Part shown: positions 22,770 to 35,500 of the stretch, in pieces | Layout of the letters: every line of letters begins with the position of its first letter | How positions within the stretch are numbered: the first letter of the stretch is position 1 | DNA from: Oreohelix idahoensis | Taxonomy: Eukaryota > Mollusca > Gastropoda > Stylommatophora > Oreohelicidae | Assembly (NCBI GenBank): GCA_024509875.1 | Contig: JAMPIV010005826.1 | Span: 62,001-126,000, forward strand | DNA length: 64,000 nucleotides | Reading direction: 5' to 3' | Program-made: the position numbers and the translations under genes | The notes under the pieces: generated by a model | What the model saw: only the letters and a program-made list of their open reading frames with translations | What the model was told of the DNA's origin: nothing | Database searches by the model: none

Positions 22770-25700
22770 CGTTCCACCTCAAGAAACCAACAAAGGTTTG
22801 ACCATAATGCAGGGGCAGCACTGACTACCAATGCACCTCCAATTGTTCATAATAATGATATTCCAACGCATTCATCTTCGTCATGTTGTGTTGTTAATAA
22901 TAATGTGGCAAATACTTGTCCACAATGCAATGCTATTTTTCAGAAACCCTGCCATACATCAATGAAGGTTACACAGCCTATTCCTGCAATTAGCCTCACT
23001 GCAAATGATGGAACAGGGACATTGATTTTTAATAGAGGATTAGTCAACGGAAACATAGTTTGTGTTGAGGGACTCCGGATCAACCACCATCGGCATCGGT
23101 CAATCACTAGTACATCCTCGTTATGCTACTAATGATTTTGTAAGGTGTATCACTTTCGGTGGGACCATTGAATATTATCCCACGGCTATAATAGACATTA
23201 ATACTCCATTTTTTTCAGGTAAAGTAAAAGTGTGCCTCCTTCAGAATCCAATTGCTGATTTAACAGTCGGATGTATCCATGGCAGCAAGGACTGCACACC
23301 TGAGGAAATCTCAGAATGGGAAAAACTAAACTTGGCTACAGCCAATGCGGTGACAACACGAGCTCAAGCTCAGGAATTAAAAAAGGAGGATAATAGAGTT
23401 GTCAAAATAGATGATAGTACTGACAACGAGCCTAAGTCAGTAATAGACAGAGAGTCGTTTGCTCTCAAGCAAAGGGAAGATAATTCTTTGAAGAAATTTT
23501 TTACCTTGGTAAACAAGTATGAAGACATTGCTGTCAACAATAAAATTAAACATTGGTTCACTATTAAGAACAGTATCCTACTTAGGAATTGTATTGACCA
23601 GAATAAAGTAAGACAACAGGTCATAGTACCATTATCATTAAGGACATACATACTATGACATGCACATGACTCCCAATGCGCGGGTCATATGGACTACACT
23701 CGCACACGTTCTCGAGTGTTGTCATCTTTTTTCTGGCCAGGAATATCACGAGACGTATCTTTGTATATACGTTCCTGTGTAACTTGCCAGGAAGTCAAGT
23801 CACGTGGAGCGTTCCATAATGCTCCCATTCAGGCCTGCGATATATCAGTTCGTCCTTTCGATAAGATGGCAATGGACATTATTGGTCCTCTTTTGCCAAC
23901 TGCAAGAGGTCATAGATATATATTAACATGCATTGATTTATGTACACGATGGCCAGAGGCCATACCTCTTAAGAATTTAACTACATCGGACATAGCTGAT
24001 GCTTTGTTACTAATATTTTCCAGACTTGGATTTCCAAAAAAATTACTTTCAGATCATGGGCCCCAATTTTTGTCTGATACGATGAACGAAGTAATGAAGA
24101 CTCTTAACATAGGAAGGAGTCTAAGTAGTGTCTATCATCCCATGAGCAATGCTTCAGTTGAGAGGCTCAACTGCACCATTAAACAGTTATTACATAAAGT
24201 TACTACCAATAATCCTCAAGACTGGGACAGGGCTCTCCCAGCAGTCTTGTTCGCTTACAGAGAGGTACCGAATGAACAAACCGGTTTCTCTCCGTTCGAG
24301 TTAGTGTTTGGTGCTCCACCAAGAGATCCTATGGGACTTATAAAAGATTTACTACTTGACTCTGAGATGACTCAGGAAACCCAGTCATCTTATGAATACG
24401 TTATTAACTTACGTAAACAAATCATAGATGCTTGCAAAATGGCAACAGCTTCCTCGGAGGCTGCAAAAGACAAAGCAAGACAGTTCCAAAATAAAAATAG
24501 ACGATTACGCCAGTTATTTCCAGGTGATGAAGCTTTCGTGCTACTCCCACGAAAGGATAATAAACTGTTAATCGCTTGGAACGGTCCATATAAAGTGTTA
24601 GACAGAATTTCTGACGTCGACTACATACTGGACATTAAAGGTCAGAAAAAAATTTATCATATCAACATGCTAAAAGAGTTGTTTACTCGTCCTCAACATC
24701 TACAGTCTATTTTTCATGACTTAGACAATAAATCAATTGGTTCTTGCCAATATTCTAGTCTTTCGGTGATTCAGGAAGAGGAATCATCATTTCCTGAAAT
24801 TCACATGTCTTTTCCTATACCTACATTACAATCTTCCAAGTCTTGGAGAGATGTAACTATTTCTCCTTCATTAACATCTCAAGAAAATAATACAATCTGT
24901 AAACTCTTAGAGACTTATTCTGATGTTTTGACTGATATACCGGGTTGTACATCAATCATTTCTCATGACATTATACTTAAGGACAACACACCAATAAAAC
25001 TTCGTCCTTACTAAGTTCCTATTCACTATCAAGAGAAGACATCACAGGAACTTAATCAAATGTTAGCGTTAGGAATCATAGAAAACAGTAACTCTCCGTT
25101 TTCCTCACCTCTAGTTATTGTCAGAAAAAAGGACAATAATATACGTCTGTGTGTCAATTACAGAAAACTTAATGCTCAAACTGTGGCAGACAGTGAACCT
25201 CACCCTCTTACTGACGATTTACTTACTCGTCTATCGTCAGCAACATATTTCACAAAAATTGACTTAACCAAGGGATACTGGCAGATTCCCTTAACAGAAC
25301 AAGCCAAATATTTTACCACGTTCTCGACTCCACAAGGTCTCTACCAGTGGAATGTCATGCCTTTTGGGCTCATGAACGCACCTGCAACGTTCATTCGCAT
25401 GATGCGAAAAATTTTATCTTGCAGACCAGACATTATCACATATATTGATGATATTTGTCTCTTTAGTTCTTCATTTGATGAACATTTTTTAGGATTAAGT
25501 TCAGTATTAGACATCTTAAGAGCTAACAACTTAACTGCTAGACCAAGTAAAATGCAAATAGCTTTTCACGAAATAACTTTTCTTGGACATATCATAGGGG
25601 CTGGACGTATCCAAACCATTCCCCATAATGTATCGAAAATTTTAAAATTATCAGTTCCACAAACAAAAAAAAACAAATTAGGAGCACACTGGGTCTTGTC

Positions 25701-26267
25701 CAGTATTATAGCAGATTTATACCCAACTTGTCGTCCATCATGGCTGACTTGTCTTCGTTATTGAGGAAAGATATGCCTACGAAAATTACGTGGACAACAG
25801 ACTGCAACAGAACTTTTAATAAAATTTTGACAATCTTTTCCAGGCCACCTATTTTAAGGTTGCCAGATACTAAAAAAATGTTCATTCTCCGTACAGATGC
25901 AAGCAGTTATAGATTAGGAGGTAGCCTGTTACAAGAACATGACAGCGTACTTCACCCAACTCTCTTCATATCGAGAAAACTCACCGATGCTGAACTCAAA
26001 TACTCGGTGATAGATAAAGAACTCCTCGCTGTCATTTGGGCAATTCAGAAACTGGAAAAGTTCTTACTTGGCACCCCGTTTATTATCCAAACTGATCAAA
26101 AAGCAGTAGCTTCACTCAGAAGAGCCAATCACAAGAACGCCAAGTTAGCACGATTTTCCATACTGCTCCAACCATTTGATTTTACAATAGAAGCCATTCC
26201 GGGACACAAGAATGTGGTGGCAGATTCCCTATCATGCCATCCGTCATCGTCAATCAAAGAAAACTAA
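22770..26267 (+). pseudogene. pol of element 2 (PR-INT-RT-RNase H), frameshifted
   Basis: In order: a Cys-rich segment (CPQCNAIFQKPCH), protease LRDSGSTT near 23065 after a frameshift, an integrase zinc domain (CVTCQ) and core (MDIIGPL, LSDHGPQF, YHPMSNASVERLN), a GPY/F tail, RT with YIDDI near 25440, and RNase H with RTDASS near 25896. Breaks include stops near 23656 and 25012 and a frameshift near 25670. The catalytic residues remain visible, so decay is moderate. Integrase before RT is the same unusual order as in element 1. Confidence 0.9.
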
Positions 26268-27291
26268 GAACTCAATGAACTAAAGCTCGTTATATGCTGG
26301 AAGTTATTCAGCCATATTCAAGAGATGACAAACTTACAACTCATAATGGGCAAAGACATTAAGTTGTTCACAGACAGTGGAACATTTTGTTACTAAATTT
26401 CAGATTTAAAGGACTTAAGTGATCATGAATCAAATGTATGAAAACAAAACATTATTGAAACGTTCAGAAAACAATATTACTTTTCAAATAGTCGCATGAC
26501 ATTATCAAATTTGTTCGAATTTTAATGGACTTTGGTTAGTGTCCATACGTAGCTCAATCGATTTCAAACATTCTTCTATCAAGATACGATTGAAAATAGG
26601 ATCGAACATACTTATACATACTTTCAAGTACTGTCATTTGAACTCAGGATCATCTATAGCTGCATGAATTATTGTTAATCGAACATTACTCACATGGATG
26701 GACTTCGCACAGCTTATTCGTCGGAATTGACACTAGTTATTTCAATACTTTATTGTGATTAAATAAAAGGAAGAGAAAAAGAATTTCAAAACGAACAGTA
26801 TCACACAATTAATTAATATAAGTACTTTAGTTAAGTAACTAGTGATTATTATATGTATTTTAATAACTTATGTTAACATAATTATGATATATAATTATAT
26901 GTATTACGGTTTATTAGTTGATAGATTAATTGGGTTATATTTACTTAGATAATTTCTTTTACACACACATATTCTATTCTAATCTATTAATTTCTTATTA
27001 CTATCTTCTTCATGCATTCTTAATTTTTCTTTTCTTTTCTTTACTTTCTTTAACAATGACACAATACTTTATTTTACTTAATTAGATTTTGATTCTATAA
27101 CATCCTTCACACATTACATTTAGTTAATTCTATATTTAATTAGTTTTAGATTATGATGTTGATTAACACAACACACATTTATTAGTTAAGACATAATTTT
27201 AGTTACATACATAATTATTTACTATACTATCTGACAGTTGACATTTCTTTAGTTAACTTATTATATTTTAATGTATTTTGTGACATGTACT
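26268..27291 (+). other. 3' non-coding part of element 2
   Basis: AT-rich, no gene seen. With 27626-27754 it separates the RNase H end from the 3' LTR. GGTCAGGGGAA immediately before the LTR at 27755 is a short polypurine-tract candidate. Confidence 0.6.
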
Positions 27292-27303
27292 ATATTTGAC
27301 TAC

Positions 27304-27613
27304 TTCTTCTTCTTCTTCTTCGTTCGTCCTGAAAAGGACGGTGGTTGCGTTGTGTTTGTTTGCGCCTAAGCTGTGATATCTGCACCTTTCGGTCGACACA
27401 TCCAACTTCTGCACGGCATTTTTTAAGGACCGGGTTTGCCTTCCCATTTCGATCCATGCTCGCTCAGCCAGCCTGCACTGCTGCAGACTGTTTCCAGGAC
27501 CACCACGTGGAGGTGGAGCATGGTCTTGACCAGCTCTGGTTCACTGGTCCTGACGCAGGCAGTCAAGCTATGAGTCGCTGACTGCATTCACTATTGCTGC
27601 ATCTTGGGGTCCC
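27304..27613 (-). mobile_element. (AAG)n-tailed SINE-like element, copy 1
   Basis: Flanked by the 12-bp duplication ATATTTGACTAC (27292-27303 and 27614-27625). On the minus strand it starts GGGACCCCAAGATGCAGC and ends in an (AAG)n tail. It is about 310 bp and highly similar to copy 2. I see no clear tRNA A and B boxes, so it may be the truncated tail of a LINE instead of a true SINE. Confidence 0.85.
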
Positions 27614-27754
27614 ATATTTGACTACGACCTTCGACAATGTTTTAATGAAAGCATCATGGGCCGTATGTCGATAATCTTTAAATATTTTTGAAATGATTAT
27701 GACAAAAAAAAAATCTATAGAATAGATTTTTTTAACCCCCGTCGGTCAGGGGAA

Positions 27755-28922
27755 TGTTACGACAGGTTTTATGATGTTAGCCACTTTTAGAGTGAGCTCT
27801 TTTAAAGTTACGCATTAAAGGGTTTGAAATGCTATTAATATATATTATGTTTCGCGCTTCACGGTAATTGAACGCGAATCGGTAGAGTTGCTTAGATTTA
27901 TGATGACGTGTTGCGTTGGTATGCTAACACGTGATGACATTATAATTGTACCCTTTGGGGACCCAAAGACGCAGCAATAGAGAACGCAGTCAGCGACTCA
28001 TAGCTTGACTGCCTGCGTCAGGACCAGCGAATCAGAGCTGGTCAAGACCGCACTCCACCTCCACGTGGTGGTCCTGGAAACAGTCTGCAGCAGTGCAGTC
28101 TGGCTGAGCGAGTGTGGATCAAAATGGGAAGGCAAACCCGGTCCTAAAAAATGCCGTGCAGAAGTCGGATGTGTCGACCGAAAGGTGCAGATATCACAGC
28201 TTAGGCGTAAACAGACACAACGCAACCACCGTCCTTTTCAGGACGAACGAGGAAGAAGGAAGAAGAAGAAGTACCCTTTGTATTCTATATTCCATCCTAG
28301 TCAGATGTGATTTTCAACGCTCCCGTTTATAATAGTAATTGTGTAGAGGTTTTTCTATTATATGGCACCAGGGTCTGCCGACTTGATATGGATACAAATA
28401 ACGTCTCATTTTGATGAATGAATCATTCTTCAGTACAAGAATAGTTGCAGGGAGTATATTATTAATAAGTATCCAAATTATAAATATCGACCAGCTTTGG
28501 TTGTTCATTACCGAGTTACCGACATACGGAATCGCGAGTAAATAGCCAGACGTTGTGATGATTAATGAAGTAAATTCAGGAGACCCTCTTATATATTGCA
28601 TGAACATTATGTATACTCGATTACTATGATGTCTTGTAGATTGCATACCGTCAATTAAAATGTATCTTGTGGACTCGTACCACCTATGGACTTGTCAACT
28701 ATCTATCATTATTGGAGTTTGGTCAGTTCTACCCCACATTCGTCAACTTTAAATATCAGCACGATTCTCTTCAACGAAACAAGTCAAAATTGATAAAGAG
28801 AAGATAAATAAAGACATGGCCAGAAGTAATGAACCCTTTTTATTAATAAAGAACTGTATAAAAATGTCAAGCAGAAAAGACAGACCTCCAGGCCACAAGC
28901 ACGCATAACAAAGTGGTTAACA
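27755..28922 (+). repeat. 3' LTR of element 2, with SINE insertion
   Basis: Matches the left LTR outside the SINE (27958-28271) and ends GTGGTTAACA next to GACCT. Several base differences from the left LTR (for example CGTGATGAC versus CGTGACGAC) make this insertion older than element 1. Confidence 0.85.
27958..28271 (+). mobile_element. (AAG)n-tailed SINE-like element, copy 2
   Basis: Interrupts the 3' LTR of element 2 with the 9-bp duplication TACCCTTTG (27949-27957 and 28272-28280). Starts GGGACCCAAAGACGCAGC and ends (GAA)n. The left LTR shows the empty site. Confidence 0.9.
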
Positions 28923-28958
28923 GACCTCTTCATCACTTTTGTTTGTTCCACCCCTTTC

Positions 28959-29326
28959 ATTTCTCAATTAATTATTTCCCTTACTTTAATGTGGTTATTT
29001 CCACTTTATTTCATTCTATATGTAGTTATTATATAATATCAGCTGTGTCAATGCCAATCAAAATATGAAAGATTGAACATTTACCATGACTGGGGTTGCT
29101 CTCTATGATGAGTGGAACATGCAGATTATAAGCATCAAAGATTTCAAACACCAAAAGTATATAAACCTTATGTTGAGTTAAACAAAAGTGGGTTAAAAAA
29201 AGAAAAGAAAAGAATGCCCCATATTTTTTCCTTACAATGAGTTCAAAGTTTAATTAGTTTTTTGCTTCCATTTACCCGCGTAACATTGCAGATAGCAACT
29301 GGGACTACGTTTTAACAAACACTTAC
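28959..29326. other. CDC20 intron sequence beside exon 7
   Basis: Unique-looking AT-rich sequence between the LINE-A duplication and the donor site of CDC20 exon 7. An exon-like stretch on the minus strand near 29085-29140 ends in a donor-like ATG/GTAAAT but has no CDC20 similarity. Nothing else seen. Confidence 0.5.
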
Positions 29327-29558
29327 CTTGACTGCAGCTTGGTGGTCTGTGAATGTATATATAGGTGCACTTCCAGCACTAGATCCAAACTGATTGCTCC
29401 AAATATGAACCAGGTTATCATTGCCTCCACTAGCCAAATGGCGGCCATCCGGAGACCAGCGTAAACCACAAACTTCCTGTGTATGGTGTTCTAATGAAGC
29501 TACCTGGTGGTTTGCTATACGAACATCATGATGATGAATTGCACCTGTGCGTGACCCA
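29327..29558 (-). CDS. cdc20: CDC20 exon 7 (WD40, contains IHHHDVR)
   Basis: Acceptor CCCCTGTAG before 29558 and donor AAG/GTAAGT at 29327. Encodes [31 protein letters not shown] and NDNLVHIW, the most conserved core of Cdc20. Starts with one base completing a Ser codon from exon 6 and ends in phase 0. Confidence 0.96.
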
Positions 29559-32500
29559 CTACAGGGGGTGGGAATAAAGATAACATGCTGGTGATGTGGT
29601 ACAAATCTTTCTTGGGACAGCAACGATGTGTGTGTGTGTGTGTCTATAGATGGCGACAGTATTCTGATGGCCACAGAAATAATTATGATATAAGACTTTT
29701 ATTTTAACCATATAGAGCTTGAGCAATGATGGTTTTATTGCATGGTGACAGAAAATTATTACAAAGATTTTGGTTTTGTTGGGTGTGGTTTTCTTAAATT
29801 TTTATGTTGCTCCTTAAACAGCATGGGGTAACGACAGTGGCTGGCCCTTTTATGGGAACATTAAGCCAAAGCACTATATGTGTTGTTGCAGTCATCGTTT
29901 CTGTAGCCTTTTTTAAAATAGGGCTGCCCTATTCACAACCCTGATTTGCTTTTTATGGCAAGCTTAGTAGAGTGTGTGGGCTTTATTTTTTGCTCCCAAT
30001 GCCTGGAGTTCACATGGGTAGGTCGGTAGTAATCAACGAGAGAACACTATTTGGTTGTGATTGATGAGAAAACAAAAACTATGATAATTAGCAAAACAGA
30101 CAATAAGCCAACATTAAAGATAAGCATAAATGAGAAAATCCTGGAAAAAGTCAAGATGGCAGATGTGAAACAGAAATCAAGAAGAGGATAGGAATGGCTA
30201 AAGCTACGTTCAACAACATGAGACAAATACTGACATCTAAACAGTTAACTCACAAATTAAAACCAAGAATCATAAACTGTTAGGCTATATATATTCTTCA
30301 TTACTTTATAATGTAGAAACATGGACAATGAAGAAGCAATTGGAAGAACTGAGGCTCTCGAGATGTAGATATATAGAATAATGGGGCGCATCTCATGGAA
30401 ATAGAAGAAAAAAAATAAGGTCCTAGAAAACATGGATATGAAAAGAGAATTAATGAAGGAGATTTTTTTTTTTTTTTTTCCCTTAACCAGCGGCACTTGG
30501 GCTTTCAGCCCTTCGGCCCAATGACATGTCATTGCGAGGCTGGGGAACCTGAGGACTTTCCTTCCAACCCGGTCAGGAGCTTTGCTCCTTCCCATCCACA
30601 GAGGGTTTATCACAGGAGCCGTTCAGGCTATTCAGTCAAATTTCCGGCCGTAAACATTTCTTCAAACGCCGACGCCCGGGTTTGAACCATGAACACCTGG
30701 TCGCCAGTACAACGCCGAAGCCATTACACCAGCGCGACTCCCTAATGAAGGAGATAAAAATTAGATAAAATATTTTGGTCATATAAAAAGACATAACACC
30801 TTGCAGAAGACAATAACAGAAGGGAGAGTTGAAGGTATACATGCAAGGGGAATACAGTGCTATAAGTGGGAAGATAACATCAAGAGATGGACTGGAATAA
30901 CTCTATCAGGGTGTACCACCAAGACAAGAGACAGAAAACGCTGGAGTTCCATTACAGCCACCCTTCGTTGTAGAGATGGCAGCTGATGAGGTTGTTGTTT
31001 AATTATGGCTGCTGAGCTCCACCATTCTTTTTTCAACTACATGTAAGTTAGAGAATGTGAATGTTTCTGAGGTTGTTGGGTGTTGCTGTATAGAGTGTTT
31101 GTAATTGTTGAGGAGCCCAACAATAGAATTCTTCTTTCTGTGGCGAGTCCTGGGCAGTGAGCGGCACATGCTGAACTGTCTCACATGGATGGGTACAGTT
31201 GCAGCAATTAGGCCCATGTATGGGGCTTAATTTGTTTAAGTGCATTGACTGGTGAGGTACCAATGCTGGTAGAGACTGTTAAGCTAATACTGTTTTTAGT
31301 GACTGGTGACCTAACATTGTTGGTAGTGGTTGATATTATTACTGAAAAGATTTTCTACTGGCTGATGGTGATGTTATAAAGGAATACAATGTGTACAAAA
31401 CATGTGATAACACGATATGACAGAACACAATACAGCATGGGATCTATTATCTAGAAGTTTTGGGGCCTGAGATTTTCTGGATAATGGGCTCCCACAATTT
31501 GGAAGATTATGCATAAAATCTACTTAAAATCATGTAAAAATAGCACAAGTAAATGTTCAGCTTTATGAATTAAGGTTACTGAGTAAGTTAATATATATCA
31601 AGTTACAATGTGTAACTTTCAGGAGATACCATCAGAAACCTCCAGTGAAGATAATATGGTACACAAGGTTAGGTGCCAGAAGGTGATGTCTAAAGCACAA
31701 GTTTTGAAACTGTTTTAAAAGCATTTTTGCAATGTAAGGTGTCTCATGGCTTAGTTTTTCTCTAAGCAACTGTTGCATAATTTTGCAGACTGACATCACA
31801 ACAAACGTCTGCCAAGTCTTCCTGTCACGTACCATCAGCTCAAAGTCTTTCCATGTCTTCTTCATCTCCTTCATGTCTCCCATTCTCTTCTCCTTGTGTT
31901 CTTTGCTCTCCCTCTACCTCTCTTCTTCTTTCATCCGTAGCCGCCGACCGTCAAAGCAGTCAGTGGCCATTACGCCAGGTGGCGTCTTGTAGGGCACCAT
32001 AGCATAGCTGTTCTTGTGATGGCATCGGGGTCTCTTCTGAGGACATGGCCATCCTAATTCCAGCGTCTGCCAGTTATGATGGTGTGCATGTCCTCTTGCT
32101 TGCTCCGAGTAAGCAGTTCTTGGTTGGTGATGGTATTCTGCCAAAAGATTCGGAAAATTTTACTTAGGCAGGTTGTGTGGAAAGAGGACAATTTCGGCAT
32201 TTCCTTCTCTGTTACTCTCCAGTATTCCGCACCATAGAGAAGCACAGAAAGTACACAGCTCTGATATAATCTTAATTTTGTGCTTGTGCTGTACTGAGAG
32301 GACTTCCAGATGTTGTTTAGACTAAAAAAGGCTGTTCTTGCTTTATATATATATATATAAGTATATAAACCAATAAAACGGTATTGAATCAGTTCTACAA
32401 ATAATGGTTCACATGAAACAAGGGACGTTTCGGGTTTTACCCTTTGTCAGCCACAGTTACAAACAAGGTGACAAGGACAAGAATTACATATAGGTACTAC

Positions 32501-35500
32501 AAAAACATATGATGATGAGAAACCAAATGAGCGATACAAGCAGATGGAAAAAGTAAACAACCACAGTGATGAGCGAAAAAAGAACAATAATAATGCAAGA
32601 AAATCGTAAAACCTGAAAGAAATACCGAAACAAGAAAGTAAATAATCAACAAAACGTTTCATGTGAACCGTTAATTTGTAGAACTGATTCAATACCATTT
32701 TATTGGTTTATATACATATATATTCCTTACCAGTTTTACAGCAGCCCCTTAATTTATTTACTGTTCTTGCTTTGTTCATTCTGTTGTTGATGTCTTTGCT
32801 TGCTCTGTCTGGTGTTACTATGCATCCTAGGTATGTGAAGGTGTCTGTCTGTTCCAGTTTCTGATTCCTTACTGTTATGGGCTCAGGGATGCAAACATTG
32901 AGCGTCATGACCTCTGTCTTCTTTAGACTGATGTTCAGGCCCACCTGCTGGCTATACTTATTAAGTCTATCTGTTTTTTTCCTGGATGTGTTGATGTGAA
33001 TGTGCTAGTAGTGCAATGTCATCTGCATATTCCAGATCTTCCAATGTAGAAAATGTAGTCCATCTTATTCCTCTTGGACTGCCCTCTAATGTCTGGTGCA
33101 TCACCCAGTCTATGACTGTTAAAAAAATAGAGTGGTTGATAAGGGGCTTCCGTGTCATACTCCATTCTTCACCTCAAAGGTTAGGTGCTGTGCCAAACTC
33201 TACAAGTAAAGTTGGCATAGAGGCTTTTTATAATTGACACTATGCAGCTTGGAATTCCACCTCTCTTAATGACATTAAATATCTAAAATTATTTCTGTCA
33301 CAGATGTAACCAGAACTTTTGGGTGGCTTTTTTTTTTTAAAGGAATATTATATGTACAAAAATTAATTCTAAATCTACAAATAAAACATGCAAGAGAACA
33401 TTCACAATAAAACCTCAGACAATGCTTAACATGTGAAAAATGTAGTGGGAAAAATAGGCTGTGTTTTTGCTGCAAACACAAAATAGTGAACCTGAAATTC
33501 TTCTTTGATCCTTAGCCGCTGACCGTCAAAGCAGTCAGTGGCCTTCATGTCTGGAAGGGCAACAACAAATTGATTCCACTTTGCTTGGTCGGTGGCCATC
33601 CTTCATACAGTGCCCCAACTCTGGTTCGTTCTTTGTATCTCAGCCTCCACAGTTCTCCGCCAATTTGTTTTTGGTCGGCCTCTCTTTCGTTTTCCTTCAG
33701 GGGTCCATAGCATAGCTGTTCTTGTGATGGCATCGGGGTCTCTTCTGAGGACATGGCCAACCCAAATCCAGCATCTGCCAGCTATGATGGTGTGCATGTC
33801 CTCTTGCTTGCTCCGAGTAAGCAGATCTTGGTTGGTGATGGTATTCAGCCAAAAGATTCGGAGAATTTTTCTTAGGCAGGTTGTGTGAAAAGAGGACAAT
33901 TCATTAGCTCTAATTTTATATTATTCATCCAAACATGCTTCAGGTTTTCCAGAAAAACATCACAAATGGATACCTTGAGAGAATGTGATTGTTCCATGAT
34001 AAACTACCCACACGTGCTGCATGGCCTGTCATGGATCGAATCAGTTTCTGTTGATCTGTGTCCCATAACTAAAACCAAACAAAAATATTCACATGACACA
34101 CAAAATGGAAGGCAATTGTTGTCTAAAAATGAAACTGGTTTCAAGGCTACAGATGGCAGGACATTTGTATGTCCAGTAAGTTATACAAAATTGTTTGTGG
34201 TTACAGTAGCTTTGCAAATAAATACAACTGGTGTTATGACTGTGTTATATGTGCACTTTAAAGTAAGCTGAGCAAGAAAAGAGGATTTGAAATGGTTCCT
34301 CTCTTCCCCACAAGACTTAAGTACATTTCTGATGAAATCAAGATCCCTTGCAGAATTTATAAAGTTATGACAAGATATATAAAGATTTGATAGTAATTAA
34401 GTAAATGAATTCTTTATTTGGCATTTTACTAGAAATGGTAAATAATGTCATCTTTGGACACGCATAATTAGAGATGAAAAAGCATTACAGATTAAGCACC
34501 TCCACAAGATTAAAGCTTAATCAAAAACATCTGCCCGTATGACCTCTTACTAATCCTCCTTATCATTTTTCTTTGCGCTCCTTAAGGAGTGTGGTCCTCA
34601 ACAGGAAGCCTGCACCAAGCTCTCACATGCTTTTGCAGCAGTGGCAATTAGTTTTACATGATGAAGTTGCCAGGTACAAACTTATATCAGTCACCTTGTA
34701 TGACATACCTGTGAGTACAGTAGTCCTATTTCTTCCTTGTAACTTCAGAGACAGTGAAGATGACATAAAGATGGAAGAACTGAAGGCAGCACTGGAGAAA
34801 ATCAAGATGGGCAAAGCAGCAGGGCATGATGGTATAACACCAGAAATGGTTAAGTTCATGGGAGCATCAGGCGACCTATTACTCTTAAGGGTTTTACAGG
34901 CAGCGTGGTACAACAAGACCATACCAAAGGATTGGGAGATTGCCATCATAACACCAATTTGGAGCAGGTCGACCACTTTAAATACCTCGGAGCTATTATA
35001 GACCGAAAGGGAGGCATCAAAGAAGAGTTGGCCACTCGAAAAGCAGCAGCTGGGAGACTTTTTCAGGCCATAAATCGAGGATTCCTCAGCAAGAGAGAGG
35101 TTGGTAAGAAAACGAAGATGGCTGTATACCGCTCCACCTATGTCCCAGTCTTGACATACGGATGCGAGTCATGGGCAATGACTACAACTCATAAAAGCCA
35201 GATCCAAACCTCAGAAATGAGGTATCTGAGGAAGGTGGTTGAAGTAACAAGAAGAGACATGGTACGCAACCAGACGATACGTCAAGGCCTTAAATCCTAC
35301 CCCCTGCAGACCCAAGTAGAACAGTCCCAATTAAGATGGTTTGGCCATGTCTGCAGAATGGGAGAAGATCGGATACCACGACAAGCATGGGAAACAAAGA
35401 GCCAAGGATCCAGACCCTGAGGACGACCCAGAGTCCGCTGGGAGGACAACATTAGACAATCTTTGAAAGATCGAGGACTAGAATGGAACCAGGCCAGGAG

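Larger units (their letters stand above)
19261..28922 (+). mobile_element. Second Gmr1-like LTR retrotransposon (element 2), decayed
   Basis: Direct repeats at 19261-20099 and 27755-28922 flank a broken gag-pol. The 5-bp duplication GACCT is at 19256-19260 and 28923-28927. The order is again gag, protease, integrase, RT, RNase H. Its proteins are only distantly similar to element 1, so it is another lineage of the same group. The right LTR carries a 314-bp SINE and the internal region a second SINE copy. It is inserted in the endonuclease region of LINE-A. Confidence 0.9.
10994..28947 (-). mobile_element. LINE-A: RTE-like non-LTR retrotransposon split by nested insertions
   Basis: The 11-bp target-site duplication CCACCCCTTTC flanks it at 10983-10993 and 28948-28958. 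Remaining LINE-A pieces, in 5' to 3' order on the minus strand, are 28947-28923, 19255-17462, 16352-15965 and 11386-10994, about 2.6 kb in all. Coding continues across the breaks: TNKSDEEV before element 2 joins KDEFYQQL after it. It encodes the end of an APE-type endonuclease, RT, and a C-terminal stretch with GRPKTTWRRTVKAE. The copy is 5'-truncated. It lies in a CDC20 intron. Confidence 0.9.

Noticed and set aside
29085..29140. Possible extra CDC20 exon ending in a GTAAAT donor
   Set aside because: The translated stretch has no similarity to Cdc20 and no phase-compatible place in the protein.
32424..32451. Active hammerhead ribozyme
   Set aside because: The core reads CTGACAA where CTGATGA is needed, so self-cleavage is not expected.
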